From contig NW_024881612.1 of NCBI RefSeq assembly GCF_019059575.1, positions 682,001 through 746,000 on the forward strand: DNA of 64,000 nt. Reading direction: 5' to 3'. Shown here piece by piece: positions 1 to 11,394 of this stretch. The notes beneath the pieces were generated by a model, which saw nothing but the letters and a program-made list of their open reading frames with translations, did not search any database and was not told the origin of the DNA. Origin of the DNA: Amphibalanus amphitrite. Taxonomy: Eukaryota; Arthropoda; Thecostraca; Balanomorpha; Balanidae. The translations under genes and the position numbers were made by a program. Numbering within the stretch: the stretch's first letter is position 1; each line of letters starts with the position of its first letter.

Positions 1-329
1 ATGGCCCGCCCCGGCAGCTGGGCCGGCCGTTGTGCGCGGCCCCGCCGCAGCGGCGATAACCAGCCCCATTTATCTGTTCGATGATGCACGGCCGCGCAGA
101 GACAGCGAGGGCAGCGTGGAGCGGACCACGGCGGGCATTTGTCCGACATTGGACCACCGGATAGATCACAAGATGTCAAAACTTGATTCTGTTAAGTGGA
201 AAGGCCGATTTGAGGTTTCCGCTAATACATGGCCGGATTAGATGTAACAGATTGCGCAGCTTTCAGCGCGATCGGTCACTTGACCTGCGGGCTACGGCCG
301 CGAGAGCGCTGCAGCCTGAGGCCCAGTTT

Positions 330-598
330 CTCCTCACCTTTACGTGCGGGGTGCCGCTCCTTTCCCTCACCTTGATGTGTGTATGCAGTTTCCCGCTGTT
401 TCCCTCACCTCAGGCCTCTCCTTTATGTGAAGTTTCCCGTTGTTTTCCCCAACTTGATGTTCCATTTTCTGTTGTTTCCCTTACTTTGATTTACCATTTT
501 CCGTTGTTTCCCTCACCTTGATGTGTCATTTTCCGTTGTTCCCCTTATCCTGGTGTGCCGCTGCTTTCCCTCACCTTGATGTGCAGCGTTCCGTTGCT
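330..598. repeat. Minisatellite of about 40 bp that copies the Ig4 exon-intron junction
   Basis: Units of roughly 40 bp recur with the core CCCTCACCTTGATGTG (top strand) at about 363, 510 and 568, and diverged copies lie between them. On the minus strand the core is CACATCAAG|GTGAGGG, the splice donor of the Ig4 exon. The array therefore starts inside the exon and continues into the intron. Confidence 0.75.
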
Positions 599-768
599 GT
601 AGACGCTGGTAGAGCCCTGCGATGTTCCGGGGAACAGGACCATCTCCGAGCCTGTCGCCGCCCAGAACACCAGCGGCTGCGGGTGGCCGGAGGCGGCGCA
701 CGGTAGCGTGACCTCTGATCCCGCGCGGGCCGCCGTGTCGGCCGGCGCCGCCCGCAGCTCCGGCTCCG
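575..768 (-). CDS. robo: Roundabout receptor, Ig4 exon, first half
   Basis: The acceptor TTCGGCAG|CG is phase 1. Joined to the Ig3 exon it reads SIH-A-EPELRAAPADTAARAG. The diagnostic Robo Ig4 block follows: VTLPCAASGHPQPLVFW, GSEMVLFPG and SNGTLHIK. Drosophila Robo has QLPCMASG...VFWTKEG...LMFPN...DGTLQI at this place. The exon has 64 codons and ends in phase 0 at ATCAAG|GTGAGG. Upstream in this frame a stop lies just before the acceptor, so the start is well constrained. The rest of Ig4, Ig5, the three FNIII repeats, the membrane span and the CC0-CC3 tail are expected beyond the left edge. The donor region is copied in a tandem array immediately downstream. Confidence 0.85.
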
Positions 769-2235
769 CTGCCGAAGGTCATGACCTGGTCAGACGCCCC
801 CCCGGGCATACCCGTGCTGCGAGCAGCGAGCGCCGTCAGCCGCCGCCCAATCAGAATTCAGCCGCAACGCGCGACCTTTACGGCACCTTGTCAGGATCGG
901 GCCCCGTAACTTCAGCCGGATATTGACCAACAAGAGCTGGTTTGCGAAACACCTTAGATTGAAACAAGTTGATGTGGCACATGAAACGGAGACCGAATTC
1001 CTGAGGCAAAAATTGAACTTCAGAACGGACACATTCACTGCCTGTACAATCTTTCGAGTAAACTGGTACAATTAGTTGAATTTACCAGATTCGTTATAAT
1101 CTAATTTGAACAATTTTGAGTACATCCATGCATGCTTAGCATTCACTATGCAGCCTGCATAGCCGCTACTCTGCATGCAACCCAAGCTCATCCAGTGGGT
1201 GAACCTTCGTTGGCGCAAGAACGGTGTCTAAATATTGAAATTTGGAAATCCCATAAACACTGAGATCTTCACTGATCTGAATTTGTGCCCGAATGATATT
1301 AAATTTGCATGAATATGGCTCATTAACGAGTCTTTGCCCGTAGCGATGGAGGAGGAGCTGAAGCTTTTAAACCAGGGTCGGGCTGCGGAATATTTGATGG
1401 GTGCAGGGTGACTATGTGGGAAGTTTGGTATTGGTCGGGCTCTTAGTGAGGCCGATGGTCCAACACCTGCCCAAACTACTGCCGCGACTGGGGTTTGCAG
1501 CATTTTCCAGAAGCCCAGTCCGCGTCACGCCTGCCGCCTAATGACATCTTAGCTGGCAGCGGGGGAAGGTCATGCCATCAGCAGTAACAGTGTGTCATTG
1601 CATGCAACGGCACACTTACCGATATTAGAGCAGACCTTTACAGAGCTCGGAACCATCCTAATGCCGAGGTTACGGTATGATTGCTTCATGCGCTCGCTAC
1701 TTGCCGAATTTAGACATGATCTTAGTCCATGAAATCTCGCTTAGAAGACAGCAGTACCGAGTTTGATACCAAGGCAACTACATGTAAAATGATACTGTAA
1801 CGATAGTAAATTAGCATGGAATTGGACATCTATTGGCCATTTCGGACACACGCTAACCGCATTAGTAGAGGAGACTCAGGGTGACGGAACGGCGTGGTAA
1901 TTGGACCGACACTGAACAGGCAATCACGACTGTATTAGCGGGCCGCGCAGCACTGCCAATTTCGGCTACCACCAGCCATCAGTATGCGGGGGCCGACGGT
2001 CGACGGTGCTCACCGTTCTCTTACTGTGGCGGCTCTGCTGCCCACCATGCTCTCACCCCAGCAGTGTGAGTGTGACGGAATTGCTCATCAGACTCTCACA
2101 TCGCCATGGAGGCGACTCGGCTGCTCACATACTCTCACTATCCTGCTGGACTGCTCACATTCTCTCACTCAATCGCCAGGCCACAATGCTCAGTGCTCAC
2201 ACACTCTCACCCCATCACCAGGCCACACTTCTCAC
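769..2235 (-). other. robo: robo intron Ig3-Ig4
   Basis: No gene is seen in this 1.47 kb intron. Its 5' part (about 2040-2235) is a diverged GTGAGAG-rich tandem array next to the Ig3 donor. The remainder shows only short random ORFs. Confidence 0.6.
2040..2235. repeat. Diverged tandem array rich in GTGAGAG beside the Ig3 donor
   Basis: On the minus strand, GTGAGAGTGTGTGAGC-like units recur at about 40-50 bp spacing directly after the true donor CACG|GTGAGA. Copies are imperfect. Confidence 0.45.
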
Positions 2236-2547
2236 CGTGAATGCTAAGCCGGACGGTGGCCATCTCGGCGCCGACCCGACACTGGTACAGGCCACTGTCG
2301 GCCACGGAGACTGTCCTCAGCAGCAGCTGGGGTCCGGAGGAGGCTCCGACGGGCAGCGGCCGGCCGTCCGCCCGCCGCCACTGCACGGCGTCTGACCGGG
2401 TCAGGTCGGTGAGAGGACACCGTAGCTGGACAGTCTCACCGCGGAGAGCCGTGGTGGTGGAGGCGACGGTGTCGCTGCTGGTGCCGCTGGTGCTGGTAGT
2501 GGTGCTGGTTGTGTTGATGATGCTGGTGGTGCTGACGCGTGGCCGAG
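2236..2547 (-). CDS. robo: Roundabout receptor, Ig3 exon with Ser/Thr-rich leader
   Basis: This Ig domain has Cys in ETVQLRCPL, Trp in AVQWRRADGRPLPVG, then SVADSGLYQCRVG and RLSIH. The last strand matches the Ig3 end LIVHA of insect Robo once joined to the next exon (LSIHA). The donor (CACG|GTGAGA) is phase 1, as expected. The 5' boundary is uncertain: CCGCAG|CT at 2547 or CCTAG|CG at 2562 are both phase 1. Either choice places a stretch of about 30 Ser/Thr residues, encoded by ACC/AGC triplets, before the domain, where Robo normally has a short linker. The domain is the most divergent of those visible. It is assigned by position, phase and the W-LPV and IH motifs. Confidence 0.7.
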
Positions 2548-2923
2548 CTGCGGATGTCATCGCTAGGTTAGACAGAGTGCGTCGGGTGAGCATAGCATGG
2601 CTCATGTAAATCTATTCACATTTTGACATTTTTGGCACGCAGCCATCGCCACGCCCATTTTATTAGTATGCTACGGCTATCTCCCTCGACCACGTGCACT
2701 CGTACATAAATAATTAATCCAATATAAGAAGGAACGGCACTCTGCGCTCATATGTAACGATATCGCATCTGATGGCCGGCCTGCGACAAAATTACTTCCA
2801 TTCATTTAGCATTAGCTTGTCATTGGCAAGACGCGGACGATGGGGAGTTCGCCGGAGGTATAACCAAGTCCCATGACGCCTACAACACCCGGTCATAGGG
2901 CCGTATTCAGGGCGCAAAACACC

Positions 2924-3444
2924 CAAGGCCATCTATAGAAGGTACAGTCACTCCCCCGCCGACCAATCAGAGACAGATCCTGAGTGACGTCACCCCTGAT
3001 GCTCGCAAGGGGTGCTCCATTCCTTTACAACGTAAAAATGACTAACTTCATTTGAAGATTGTTGGGGACACTCTACACATATCGCTCAACCGTTGATCTC
3101 ATTGCAAAGTTTAACTAATTTTCTAGCGATAAAAAACAGCAATATGCTAAGAAATGGCCGGTTTTGAAGATATACCTCTGCAGTTGCAGGAAAGCAACGT
3201 AAAAACGCATCGAGCTTATATTTTTACTATGAATAAATCATTTTTCAGTAAGTTTTTAGATATGGTATCGATGTAATCAACAACTTTATTACAATATTTT
3301 CATTACTTGTAACTTTATTTCAAAATAATATTTTCAAAAATGGCAACTGTTGGTAAGTAGCTTTGAAGCGATTGTGGCGCACCGCGCCATTATTGTCCTG
3401 AGGCCCCCTTATGATGTCATCAAAAGTGGAGTGACATGGGCCTG
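2924..3444. mobile_element. hAT-type MITE, copy 1
   Basis: This is a 521-bp element with exact 8-bp target duplications AAAACACC at 2916-2923 and 3445-3452. Termini are CAAGGCCAT and ATGGGCCTG (inverted), and the sub-terminal word GTCACTCC is also inverted. There is no ORF. It is the same family as 12686-13223. It lies in the robo Ig2-Ig3 intron. Confidence 0.88.
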
Positions 3445-4490
3445 AAAACACCCTGCACGGCCATAGCGCCTCAGTCTATAGTCATGCCGGCATTGATTCG
3501 TCACTGACCATCCGGCGATTTATAGAAAATACGAGCAACGGATGGGCTAAATGTCTCCCAAGTTATCCCATCAGTCGCTTGTGGATGTTTTTACTGGCAA
3601 AGTATCTTCTCACATCAAGTCGTTGTCTTCTCTCAGTCGGCGTGTTTTCACAATACTGCGAAGCCTTTCAGCTCAACCCTAGGATGTTCTCTGCCATAGA
3701 CCATAGTCATCATCAAATCTTAGTGCTGAGTTGCTGGTCCATACAAACCGAAATTACTACCGTTTGATTATCACCAGAATATCGCGGACAGTAGCGCATA
3801 GCCCTCTTCCCGAGTCAGTCCCAGCCCTCCTCCCGAAATAGCCCCCACCGAGAAAATGCCCGGCGCCCCTGCACAGTCCGTCCCTCCTTCCCAGGCGCCA
3901 TTGATTCCCAATTCTGGCTGTGTAGTTTGCATGCCGGTCAGAGTCGGCACACAAACGCTGGGAAAGAGCGCCCAAAGAACGGCCATTCTCGAGAAAACTA
4001 CTGACGCCACGAAAAGCCTCTCGGCGCCGGACGCGTCAAGGCCAGTGGAGCGGAAAGTTGTCAGAATTTCGGTCAGAGATTGTTGAAGTAAAAACTTTAA
4101 GCGGATGCCAGACTTCAGACAAATACCTCAAAACTGACAAGTCTTGGTAGAACTTGATGGAATATTTTACGTCGCGGACTGGGAGCGTCCGAATAAAATC
4201 CCGTGCTGTGCATTAGAACGGAGCCGAAGTTCTGACGCAGCAGGTTCCCCCACCAAGTTATGACGATTTCAGCGGGCGCTGCTCCCCTCTGGTACGGCAG
4301 CTGAGACCCCGGGCCCCTACACGGCGATCAGCTGCCAACGACACAAACAAACTCGGGCCGAGCTCGCCGATTTATGGGGTCCATTCCGGCCAGGGAAAAT
4401 AACCGAAACGACTCCGTCGCCGAAGATGAAACGCACCATTCTGCGAGCGGGCCCTTTCCGTGTAAATGAAGCGTCAGGTCGGGACGATAT

Positions 4491-5686
4491 CCCTCGCCCC
4501 GTTGGGGGGGGGGCATTTTGCCCCCCCCCCCTGTGGTTTTTCCTGAATAGCAAGAAAACGGCGGGCGGCTCAGCGCCGCCAAATTTTCAGTACCTTCCCG
4601 GGCATCAATTTAACACCTTCACACCAAATTTCAAGTCTTAGGTCACCTTAAGTCAGGAGCTATTGAGGTCAAACTGAGGTCATGTTCGAGCAGAAATGAG
4701 CAAAAAACATGCAATTTTTAAACGCTCACCAAATCTACAGTTATCAAGCAGTTTCAAAGTTCTTTATATGGTCTAGTAGACAAAAAGCGGCGCTACAAAA
4801 CTGCTATCTCTGATTTTCGAAATTTTGGGTTTTTGACCCCAAAAAATCCAAAAAATTGATTTTTTTTTAGAAAAACTAGAAAAAATCCAAAAAATTTCCG
4901 AATTTCGAGACAACCGGGATATATGTGATAGTCCCTGCGCTTTTCTATATACATACCAAATTTCAGATCGATATCTCGTTTTTTGGCCAAGTTATAGCGG
5001 AAAAAAACTGTTCAAAAATGATGACGTCAAATTTTTAACTCAATTTTTAGCGATTCTAGACCACGTACGGCAAAACAAAGACCACCATTGAACTCCCCGT
5101 GACGAGCTGCATCGATTCGATACCCATTTTATGCAAAAATATTAACTTTGAAATTTGACCTAATTTGACCTGACCTTGACCTGACCTTTACCTGACCTTG
5201 ACCAAAACGTGACCTAAGCTGGCCCCAAAGGCTGCCTGAACCACATAATCGCATTTGTCATGTAAAATGGACCATAAAACATGTATCACACGACACATTC
5301 ATATTGTGACCCCCCCCCCCCCGTGACCTGACCTCTGTTACCTGACCTGGCATCAGTGACCTCAAATAGCAAAATATATGTTTGAAGAACATTTCCCCAT
5401 CGATGATTTTCAATGAAATGCATTTTACTCGATTTTACAACGCATTTCTTGAAATGCCTGTAAACGGTGAAAATTGGACCTTTGACCTGACCTGTGACGT
5501 CATCGGTTTGACCTAGGTCAATAAAATTGGGTCACAAGGTAGTTCCCTGATAGGGCTATCCAACACCGTTTGCCGCTTGTCGCTAGGTTGCGTGGTTCTC
5601 GAGATCTTTGGGGGGCCAAAATGCCCCCCCCCCCCCTAACGGGGTGCGTTGCTCGGCAGAGCCCAACGGGGCGCGCCCGGCGCGGG
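4491..5686 (+). mobile_element. Hairpin-ended half-site element, family A
   Basis: This 1,196-bp non-coding element is flanked by ATAT (4487-4490, 5687-5690). The left end is CCCTCGCCCCGTT, then a G-run, CATTTTG and a C-run. The right end mirrors this as a G-run, CAAAATG and a C-run, then a longer terminus in which the CCCCGTT word recurs, ending CGCGGG. The interior has many TGACCT words (for example 5157-5215, 5318-5365). It lies in the robo Ig2-Ig3 intron. Orientation is given as single-word end to double-word end. Confidence 0.75.
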
Positions 5687-5877
5687 ATATCGGAGCTGCG
5701 GGGCCTCGAGCTGCGAGCTGAGCTATCATCTTACAAAGAGAAGAGTAGCACCGAGCTATCAGATAACGCAGAGGGATTAGCCGTTTTGAGCTCTCGTCTG
5801 TCTCACACAGAGACAAGCCACCAGGCATGTTCGCTGTTGTAATCTCTATATATCTCTTATAATCTCTCGATTCTTAC

Positions 5878-6011
5878 CTCTCACGGAGAGACGAGCCATA
5901 TCGGTAAGTCGCTTCATCTGTGCGTAGTTTCTAGCTTCGCAGGTATATTCCCCGGCGTCGGCGCGGGTCACGTTCTCGATGACCAGGTCACCCTCTCGCA
6001 CTAGACGGTAC
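5878..6011 (-). CDS. robo: Roundabout receptor, Ig2 exon, second half
   Basis: This exon completes Ig2 with 44 codons. The acceptor CCACACAG|G is phase 2. It joins the previous exon as FSERR-YRLVREGDLVIEN, then ADAGEYTCEARN with the second conserved Cys, and ends ARLSVR. The donor AGAG|GTAAGA is a near-consensus site in phase 1. Drosophila Robo has the equivalent segment RVRIVDGGNLLISN...DEGNYKC. A non-coding TTAA-type element (4491-5686) sits only about 190 bp beyond this donor in the intron. Confidence 0.88.
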
Positions 6012-7667
6012 CTGTGTGGATACGGTGCGAGGTCAGGCCAGGTCATCTTTCCACGCAGCACGGTGGAGTGAATAATGCAAGGATGGGACAACTGGCAGCG
6101 CCATTGTGACCTCAATTGTAAACCCAGGTGATTATCTGTAACTGGAATCAGGATACATTGAATTAGGGTAGACTGAATTAGTCCGGGGAACAGATTGCTA
6201 AGGCGAAAAAACGATGCTGTTGTTTTTCAGGGCGTCATTAAAGGGAATACTGCGACACTGCGCCAGGAGCATGCAGCACTCAAAACTTTTTTACTACCTC
6301 CTGGAGGGTTCATTTTCATCAAACCAGCAAGATAAGAGTATATTGAAAGGGTAACTCTTTGCTACCATTATGTGCATAGTAACGGTACGTGGTTGATATG
6401 AACTTATTCGCCAGCGAAGAGTATTATTACCATGCAAATATCAATATTACTCTCGCGATCCAGAACATCACGAAAACTCTTTCCTTCTGGGTATCGTGAC
6501 TCGTGTACAGATAGTCGTTTCATGCGTGGATCTTGTTTACCCTCGTGAAGATGATATTTGAAATGGAATCACTCAGCCAATCAGAAACGAGATCGGCCGT
6601 TTGCGGTTTGAAGGCCGCGCGCATCTGTCAGTTTTCGGCCGTTGGTCTCCGAGAGCGGATGTGAGCAGTGTCGGTGCCGCGCGGCGTGGCCGTTGGTGAT
6701 TGTGCTTGTGTGCTTTTCATCGCCTATAGAGCCTCTGTGGACATTTTATTGTAAGTACCGATGTGCTAGAGCATTGCATGCCGTTGAGTGGTGCTAATTT
6801 GACCTGGTTAACAGGACCCCGTGCACGGCCACGTGGCCTAGGTTGTGAGTACGTACATTAATTTTGTTGTGATGCTACAATTTTATGCATTTTGTTGGTG
6901 ACTTTGAAAAAGCCTTGCACTGTAGTGATCCAGTCTCATTATCTCACGCAGACGGGCGACCACCCAGGAACGCCGTCGCTCTCTTCAAATATTGTGCGCT
7001 GTGCCTTATCCAATATGAGGGCGCTGAATGTCTTGTATTCACATTCAAAGTGCATTCAAGTTGTATCGTGGTGTTCATTTACCGCTTGTGCATTGCTGAA
7101 CGCTTCGTATAAATTCGTATAAGTGAAGAGTCTCACAATGTTCATGGCTGGTGTGCCCCTCGTATTGTTTGTACGGAACAGTGTTGCCAGGTCTAGAGGT
7201 AAACCTCCAGATCTAGAGGTTTTAGGGGAGCGTTTCGGGGCTCCTGGAGGTTTTTGAAAAAATGCGGATTCTAGAGGGTTTTCTAGAGGTAATATGAAAA
7301 TGCGAGAAAAGACAATTAGCATCAAGGTATCTTGAGAACTATTTAGGTACTAAATTTCATGTTATTATTTTTAAGTATTGCATGCTTAAACACACTTCTT
7401 GGCTTCCATCAACACACTTCCATCAACAGATTGATGGAAACGAAAAACCTACTTTTGGCTTGTTCACTAATGAGGCTCTGGCCGCCGGCTGCAGCTAAAA
7501 GTTCTCGATATACCGTGGGCACCATGGGCACCAAGGCTATGTGAACGTGGGCACCAAGGCTATGTAAACCTGGTGCCCACGGTGGGCACCAAATCCACCA
7601 AGTTATGTGGACAAATGCGAAGGCATGCGAAGAATGAGTGAATTATCTTGATTGGGGATACAACCGG

Positions 7668-7957
7668 GTGTTTCAAAGCCCGCTGCCAGCGCGCTGACTT
7701 CACACTTTGGGTATGTTCCAGTCGCACTTCCTAACACCTCTAAACTCCTCCAAGAGCAATATAGAGGAGGTTGGAGCAGGGCCCTCCTTTGATTTGTAGG
7801 GGCTAGAGCTGACACTGGGACAGGGAAGCTATCTTGGAGGAGTTTCGAGGTGTTAGGAAGTGCGACTGGAACAGACCCTTTGGTAGTGTTGGAGCAATGG
7901 GCTTGATGATGTCTAGTTATGCGCTGGCAGCGAATGGCAGCGTGCTTTGAAACAGCG
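7668..7957. repeat. Nested palindrome inside the 7179-8523 element
   Basis: The outer arms (GTTTCAAAGC ... GCTTTGAAAC) and inner arms (GTTCCAGTCGCACTTCCTAA at 7715 and its complement ending at 7872) are inverted around a short centre near 7790. Confidence 0.75.
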
Positions 7958-8277
7958 CCACGGTTTGTGATACGGAGGTAGGCATGGAGGACGAGGTATA
8001 TATCTTTCTAGTTGAGGTTTATTTGCCATTGGGTCTACAGTGCAGGGAGGTTTCTATCGCACTCCTCTCAGATGCAAAGATAAGGTCTCGAGGCTTCATA
8101 GCTAAATATCAAGAGTTCAAGTGATGATGGGTCAATAATCGAACCATTTTTAATGGTTATTTGTTTATGAAACTTATGAAATAATAAAACAAAGTATTCT
8201 AAATCTATTTTCCATAGATGAGGACATTTAAATATAATGTGTAATTAATTAAGAATAAACCTCAACGTAGAAAGATA

Positions 8278-8430
8278 TAGGATTCCTCATGGCTCACTCG
8301 TGGAAGATCGGATATCTTTTCCTCGCGTGTTCCAGAAAAAAAAACTCGCTCCTTCGTCGCTCGGTTTTTCAGTAACCCGCTTGGAAAAGATATCCTTATC
8401 TTCCACTCGGAGCCATGAAGAATCCTCTAT
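8278..8430. repeat. Long hairpin inside the 7179-8523 element
   Basis: GGATTCCTCATGGCTC and GGAAGATCGGATATCTTTTCC on the left are mirrored by GGAAAAGATATCC, ATCTTCCAC and GCCATGAAGAATCC on the right. Confidence 0.75.
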
Positions 8431-8635
8431 ATACTTCATACTCAGCGGCAATGAAACAGAGGTTTCTAGAGGTTTTTACAACATTTTCTGGAGGTATTGG
8501 CATCACTCGACCTGGCAACACTGGTACGGAAGCCAAATATACATTGTTGCTCTTGAAGCATGTTTTTTAGTTGGTGAGCTCCGGTTAACAGAAGCTTCGT
8601 GAAGCTTCTGAAGCAAGCGTCTGTGAGTCTGTTAC

Positions 8636-9020
8636 CATCCTCTGGGGGGTTTACACTAAAGGAAAGAGTAAACATTACCATGTGACAAAGGGTAGGCCAG
8701 AAGAATATGCTCTCTGTAGGAGGGTAAAGCACAGAGTAGATGATGCGTTACTCCCTAGAAAAGGGTTCCGTTTAAGATTTACCCTTTCAAAGAGTGTAAC
8801 CCAAAAAATGTTACACTCTAGACAAGAGTAAATCAAAAGAGTTTACCATTCAGAAGATGGTAAAAAACGTCTGTGTGTCATGTTACCCCTCCCTGGCGAG
8901 TTTACTCTTCACGAAAGAGTAAAATTTACCATCTGGAAGGTGGTAAAAAACGTCTGTGTGTCAAGCTACCATGCTATGGCGGTTTTACCCTTCAGGAAAT
9001 GGTAAAAAAGTTTTCAGTGA
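8636..9020. repeat. Series of short GTAAA/TTTAC hairpins
   Basis: About seven short inverted repeats of the form TTTAC(C/T)NTTC...GAA..GGTAAA occur here, two of them within an 80-85 bp tandem unit containing AAAAACGTCTGTGTGTCA (8863 and 8943). The region is just outside the hAT element and before the Ig2 exon (intronic). Confidence 0.6.
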
Positions 9021-9194
9021 GGGAATTGAAAGTATGTTTGTGGTACTTAAATTTCAGCATGCCGCAGTAAGGTTCACTGCAAGTCGCAGCTATAAGTCAA
9101 GTCGCAGCTACAAGTCGCAGCTATTATAGTGACCTGATACATATACATATAAAATGCGGCGAGTGCCGGGTCGCGGCCGTTGCGTGACACCCAC

Positions 9195-9348
9195 CGTCGC
9201 TCGCTGAACAGGTCCAGCGGTGTGCCATCTCGGAGCCATCGGACGGTGGGCGGCGGGTCGCCCTTGGGAGGGGAGCACTGGAGCGTGGCCCTGCCGCCCT
9301 GCACAGCCACCGTGTCCACCGGCCAGGCGCGAAACTCCTCCCGCAGCA
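9195..9348 (-). CDS. robo: Roundabout receptor, Ig2 exon, first half
   Basis: The acceptor (TTGTTGCAG|TG) is phase 1. Joined to the Ig1 exon it gives VLREEFRAWP, the hallmark Ig1-Ig2 linker of Robo (VLRDDFR in relatives). The Ig core follows: Cys in ATLQCSPPKGDPPP, Trp in VRWLRDGTPLD, then LFSER. The exon ends at GCGACG|GTGGGT in phase 2, a slightly weak donor. The second half of Ig2 is in the next exon (6011-5878), whose acceptor has the matching phase. Splitting Ig2 between two exons explains why no complete Ig domain is visible here. Confidence 0.88.
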
Positions 9349-10618
9349 CTGCAACAAACAGGACAAACGACCTCTCATTAGGGTGGGGATGTGACAAACA
9401 AGACAACACCACGACCTCCGATCGCAGTAGCACTGCAACATATCAACAACAGACGGACCAGTAGTTAGAATCACGACTTACGAGTAAGACCACCGTGCAG
9501 AGCTGAACGATCCGAGACCCAGCCGTGTCCGTCTATTGCAACAGCAGTGCTTGTACCTTTTACCAGCATTTACATATGCTCATCAAATGACCAACGCTAG
9601 TTCTTCTGGTGGGACGGTGCTGAACATTTTACCTGTTGTTTGTAAATCTATGGCTTCAACTTTATCACCGCTGACATCGCATGATCCTGAAGCACACACA
9701 TAGGTGCTCTCACTTCGTTTCTGTGCTGTTAGGCTGCCTACAATAAAAAATCATAGTCCCTTCGGTTATTTATTTCTGAATATTTCGCGAGGAATCGTAA
9801 CAAGGGTCATATATTTTGCAAAGCAAGACAGACGAAACATGTTGGATGGAGTAAAAACCTTCCCCAGTCAATTCCTCCCGACAGTTTAAGAGCCATTTCA
9901 AATGCACCAGAGCAATATCACAGCACAAAAGGCGCACAGACAGCTGAATCTTCCTTCCACTTTCGAAACAGGCTGCCTTTGTTGCCCGAGTCGGCTTTTG
10001 GGTCCAGTCGTCCGAACTGCCGTCAGTTCCTTGGCAGCCCGCTCCGCCGGCGCGCTTTGAGCGCTCGCTCGGTACTGAACAGCAAATCATTTCGGTGACG
10101 TTTACTGTAAGAGATGTGCGGTGCTTGCGGCACAGCCGGGCTCGTACAATGACTCAGCCGAGCCGCCGCTGGAGGAAAATCAGAGACCGAAAGACAACCG
10201 CAGTGAAGTGTGCCACGACGCTGAGGGTGGGTATGGGGGACGGGGCGGGATGGGGCTTTGCTGTGTATGTATGTACAGGCGGTATTCCTACCACCTCCCC
10301 TCCAAAGAATCTCGGGAATGTTCTAGCTGGAACCCGCTGCATTACATGCCACGCAGAGGTAAGCCAACTCCGACGCGCTGCAAGGATGTGACGTCATCCC
10401 TGTGAATAATGATGTTATTCGGTGGGATAATGTCAGCTTCAATATGCACGACTGCACTTATAGCCGCCTGATGCCGCGTATTTACACAGTATGGATTCTT
10501 AGTATGACAACTCTGCATATACTCATTGCAGACTGAGTCTGCGCTAAAGCGCCAGGAGCCGGCTGGCCGGAGGCCTATTCAGCTGGCATACCTAACGGGA
10601 GCGGCCGCGCCGATCACA

Positions 10619-10695
10619 GTAGGCGGGGGCGGGGGCGGGGGCGGGGACGTGAGAGGCGGGGTGGGGACGGGGGGCGAGGGGTGGGGGCGGGGCGC
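10619..10695. repeat. G-rich tract with GGGGGC repeats
   Basis: Repeated GGGGGC then GGGG blocks form a plausible quadruplex/Sp1-type sequence. It is intronic in robo. No transcription start is evident. Confidence 0.6.
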
Positions 10696-10960
10696 GTCAC
10701 TCCGACTGACGGCCCGCCTCGGTCAGAGACAGCAGAAAAATAGCGATCGGAGAAAACGGCCCGCAGCGCCATAATGGTGCACCCTTCCGGGCTGACGGAG
10801 CCGCCGCGTCCGGCCACCGGGGCAGGGAGCGGAGAACAGCGCGAGAGAGCGAGGGAGAGAATGTAAGAGGATGTGACGGAGAAAATAGAAACAGGGAGAG
10901 GAAGAGAAGCAATGGGAAGAGCAGAGAAGAGGTGTGGGAGAGAAAAGAGATAAAGAAGAG

Positions 10961-10977
10961 AGAAAGAGAGAGAGAGA

Positions 10978-11020
<43 letters not shown>

Positions 11021-11030
11021 GGAAAGAGAG
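10961..11030. repeat. (GA)n microsatellite
   Basis: An interrupted run of GA dinucleotides. Confidence 0.95.
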
Positions 11031-11394
11031 AAACGAAAAAGGAGAGGAGGAGGCTCACCGACCTAATTCCAAAGCTGGTTTGTGAGCCGCCCACTTGACC
11101 CCAGCACTGGCCTGAGAGACCGCTCGGTTTTGAAATCGGTCCGCCTACCTGATCTGGTTACCGCATGGCTCGACGCGACGGACTGAGCCGCGGTACGAGC
11201 CACTGTCCAATTCAATACCGCCGCCCCCGAGAGTAGTCTGTACTGGAGAAGTCTACACTGAAGTAGTCTGCCATGGACGGCTGTCGGCTGATCAGTATCA
11301 CCACTCCGGGTCGGAGACGCAGAGAGGGCTGGTTATCGGGATCGGAGCCCGGACACAGCATGCAGGCTGCTCAGATCAGCAGAGACAATCAGAA

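Larger units (their letters stand above)
7179..8523. mobile_element. hAT element, 1.35 kb, non-autonomous
   Basis: Perfect 15-bp inverted termini (CAGTGTTGCCAGGTC / GACCTGGCAACACTG) are flanked by an exact 8-bp duplication GTACGGAA (7171-7178, 8524-8531). TCTAGAGGT words repeat near both ends. The interior holds two large imperfect palindromes (7668-7957 and 8278-8430) and no transposase ORF. It lies in the robo intron that splits Ig2. Confidence 0.92.

Noticed and set aside
2207..2605. 132-codon ORF starting at the Met at 2605
   Set aside because: The upstream part runs through intron sequence. Phase and acceptor sites place the exon start at 2547 or 2562 and the donor at 2236.
10619..10695. 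G-rich tract as a promoter
   Set aside because: It is in the middle of the robo Ig1-Ig2 intron with no start, TATA or downstream exon; only a repeat can be claimed.
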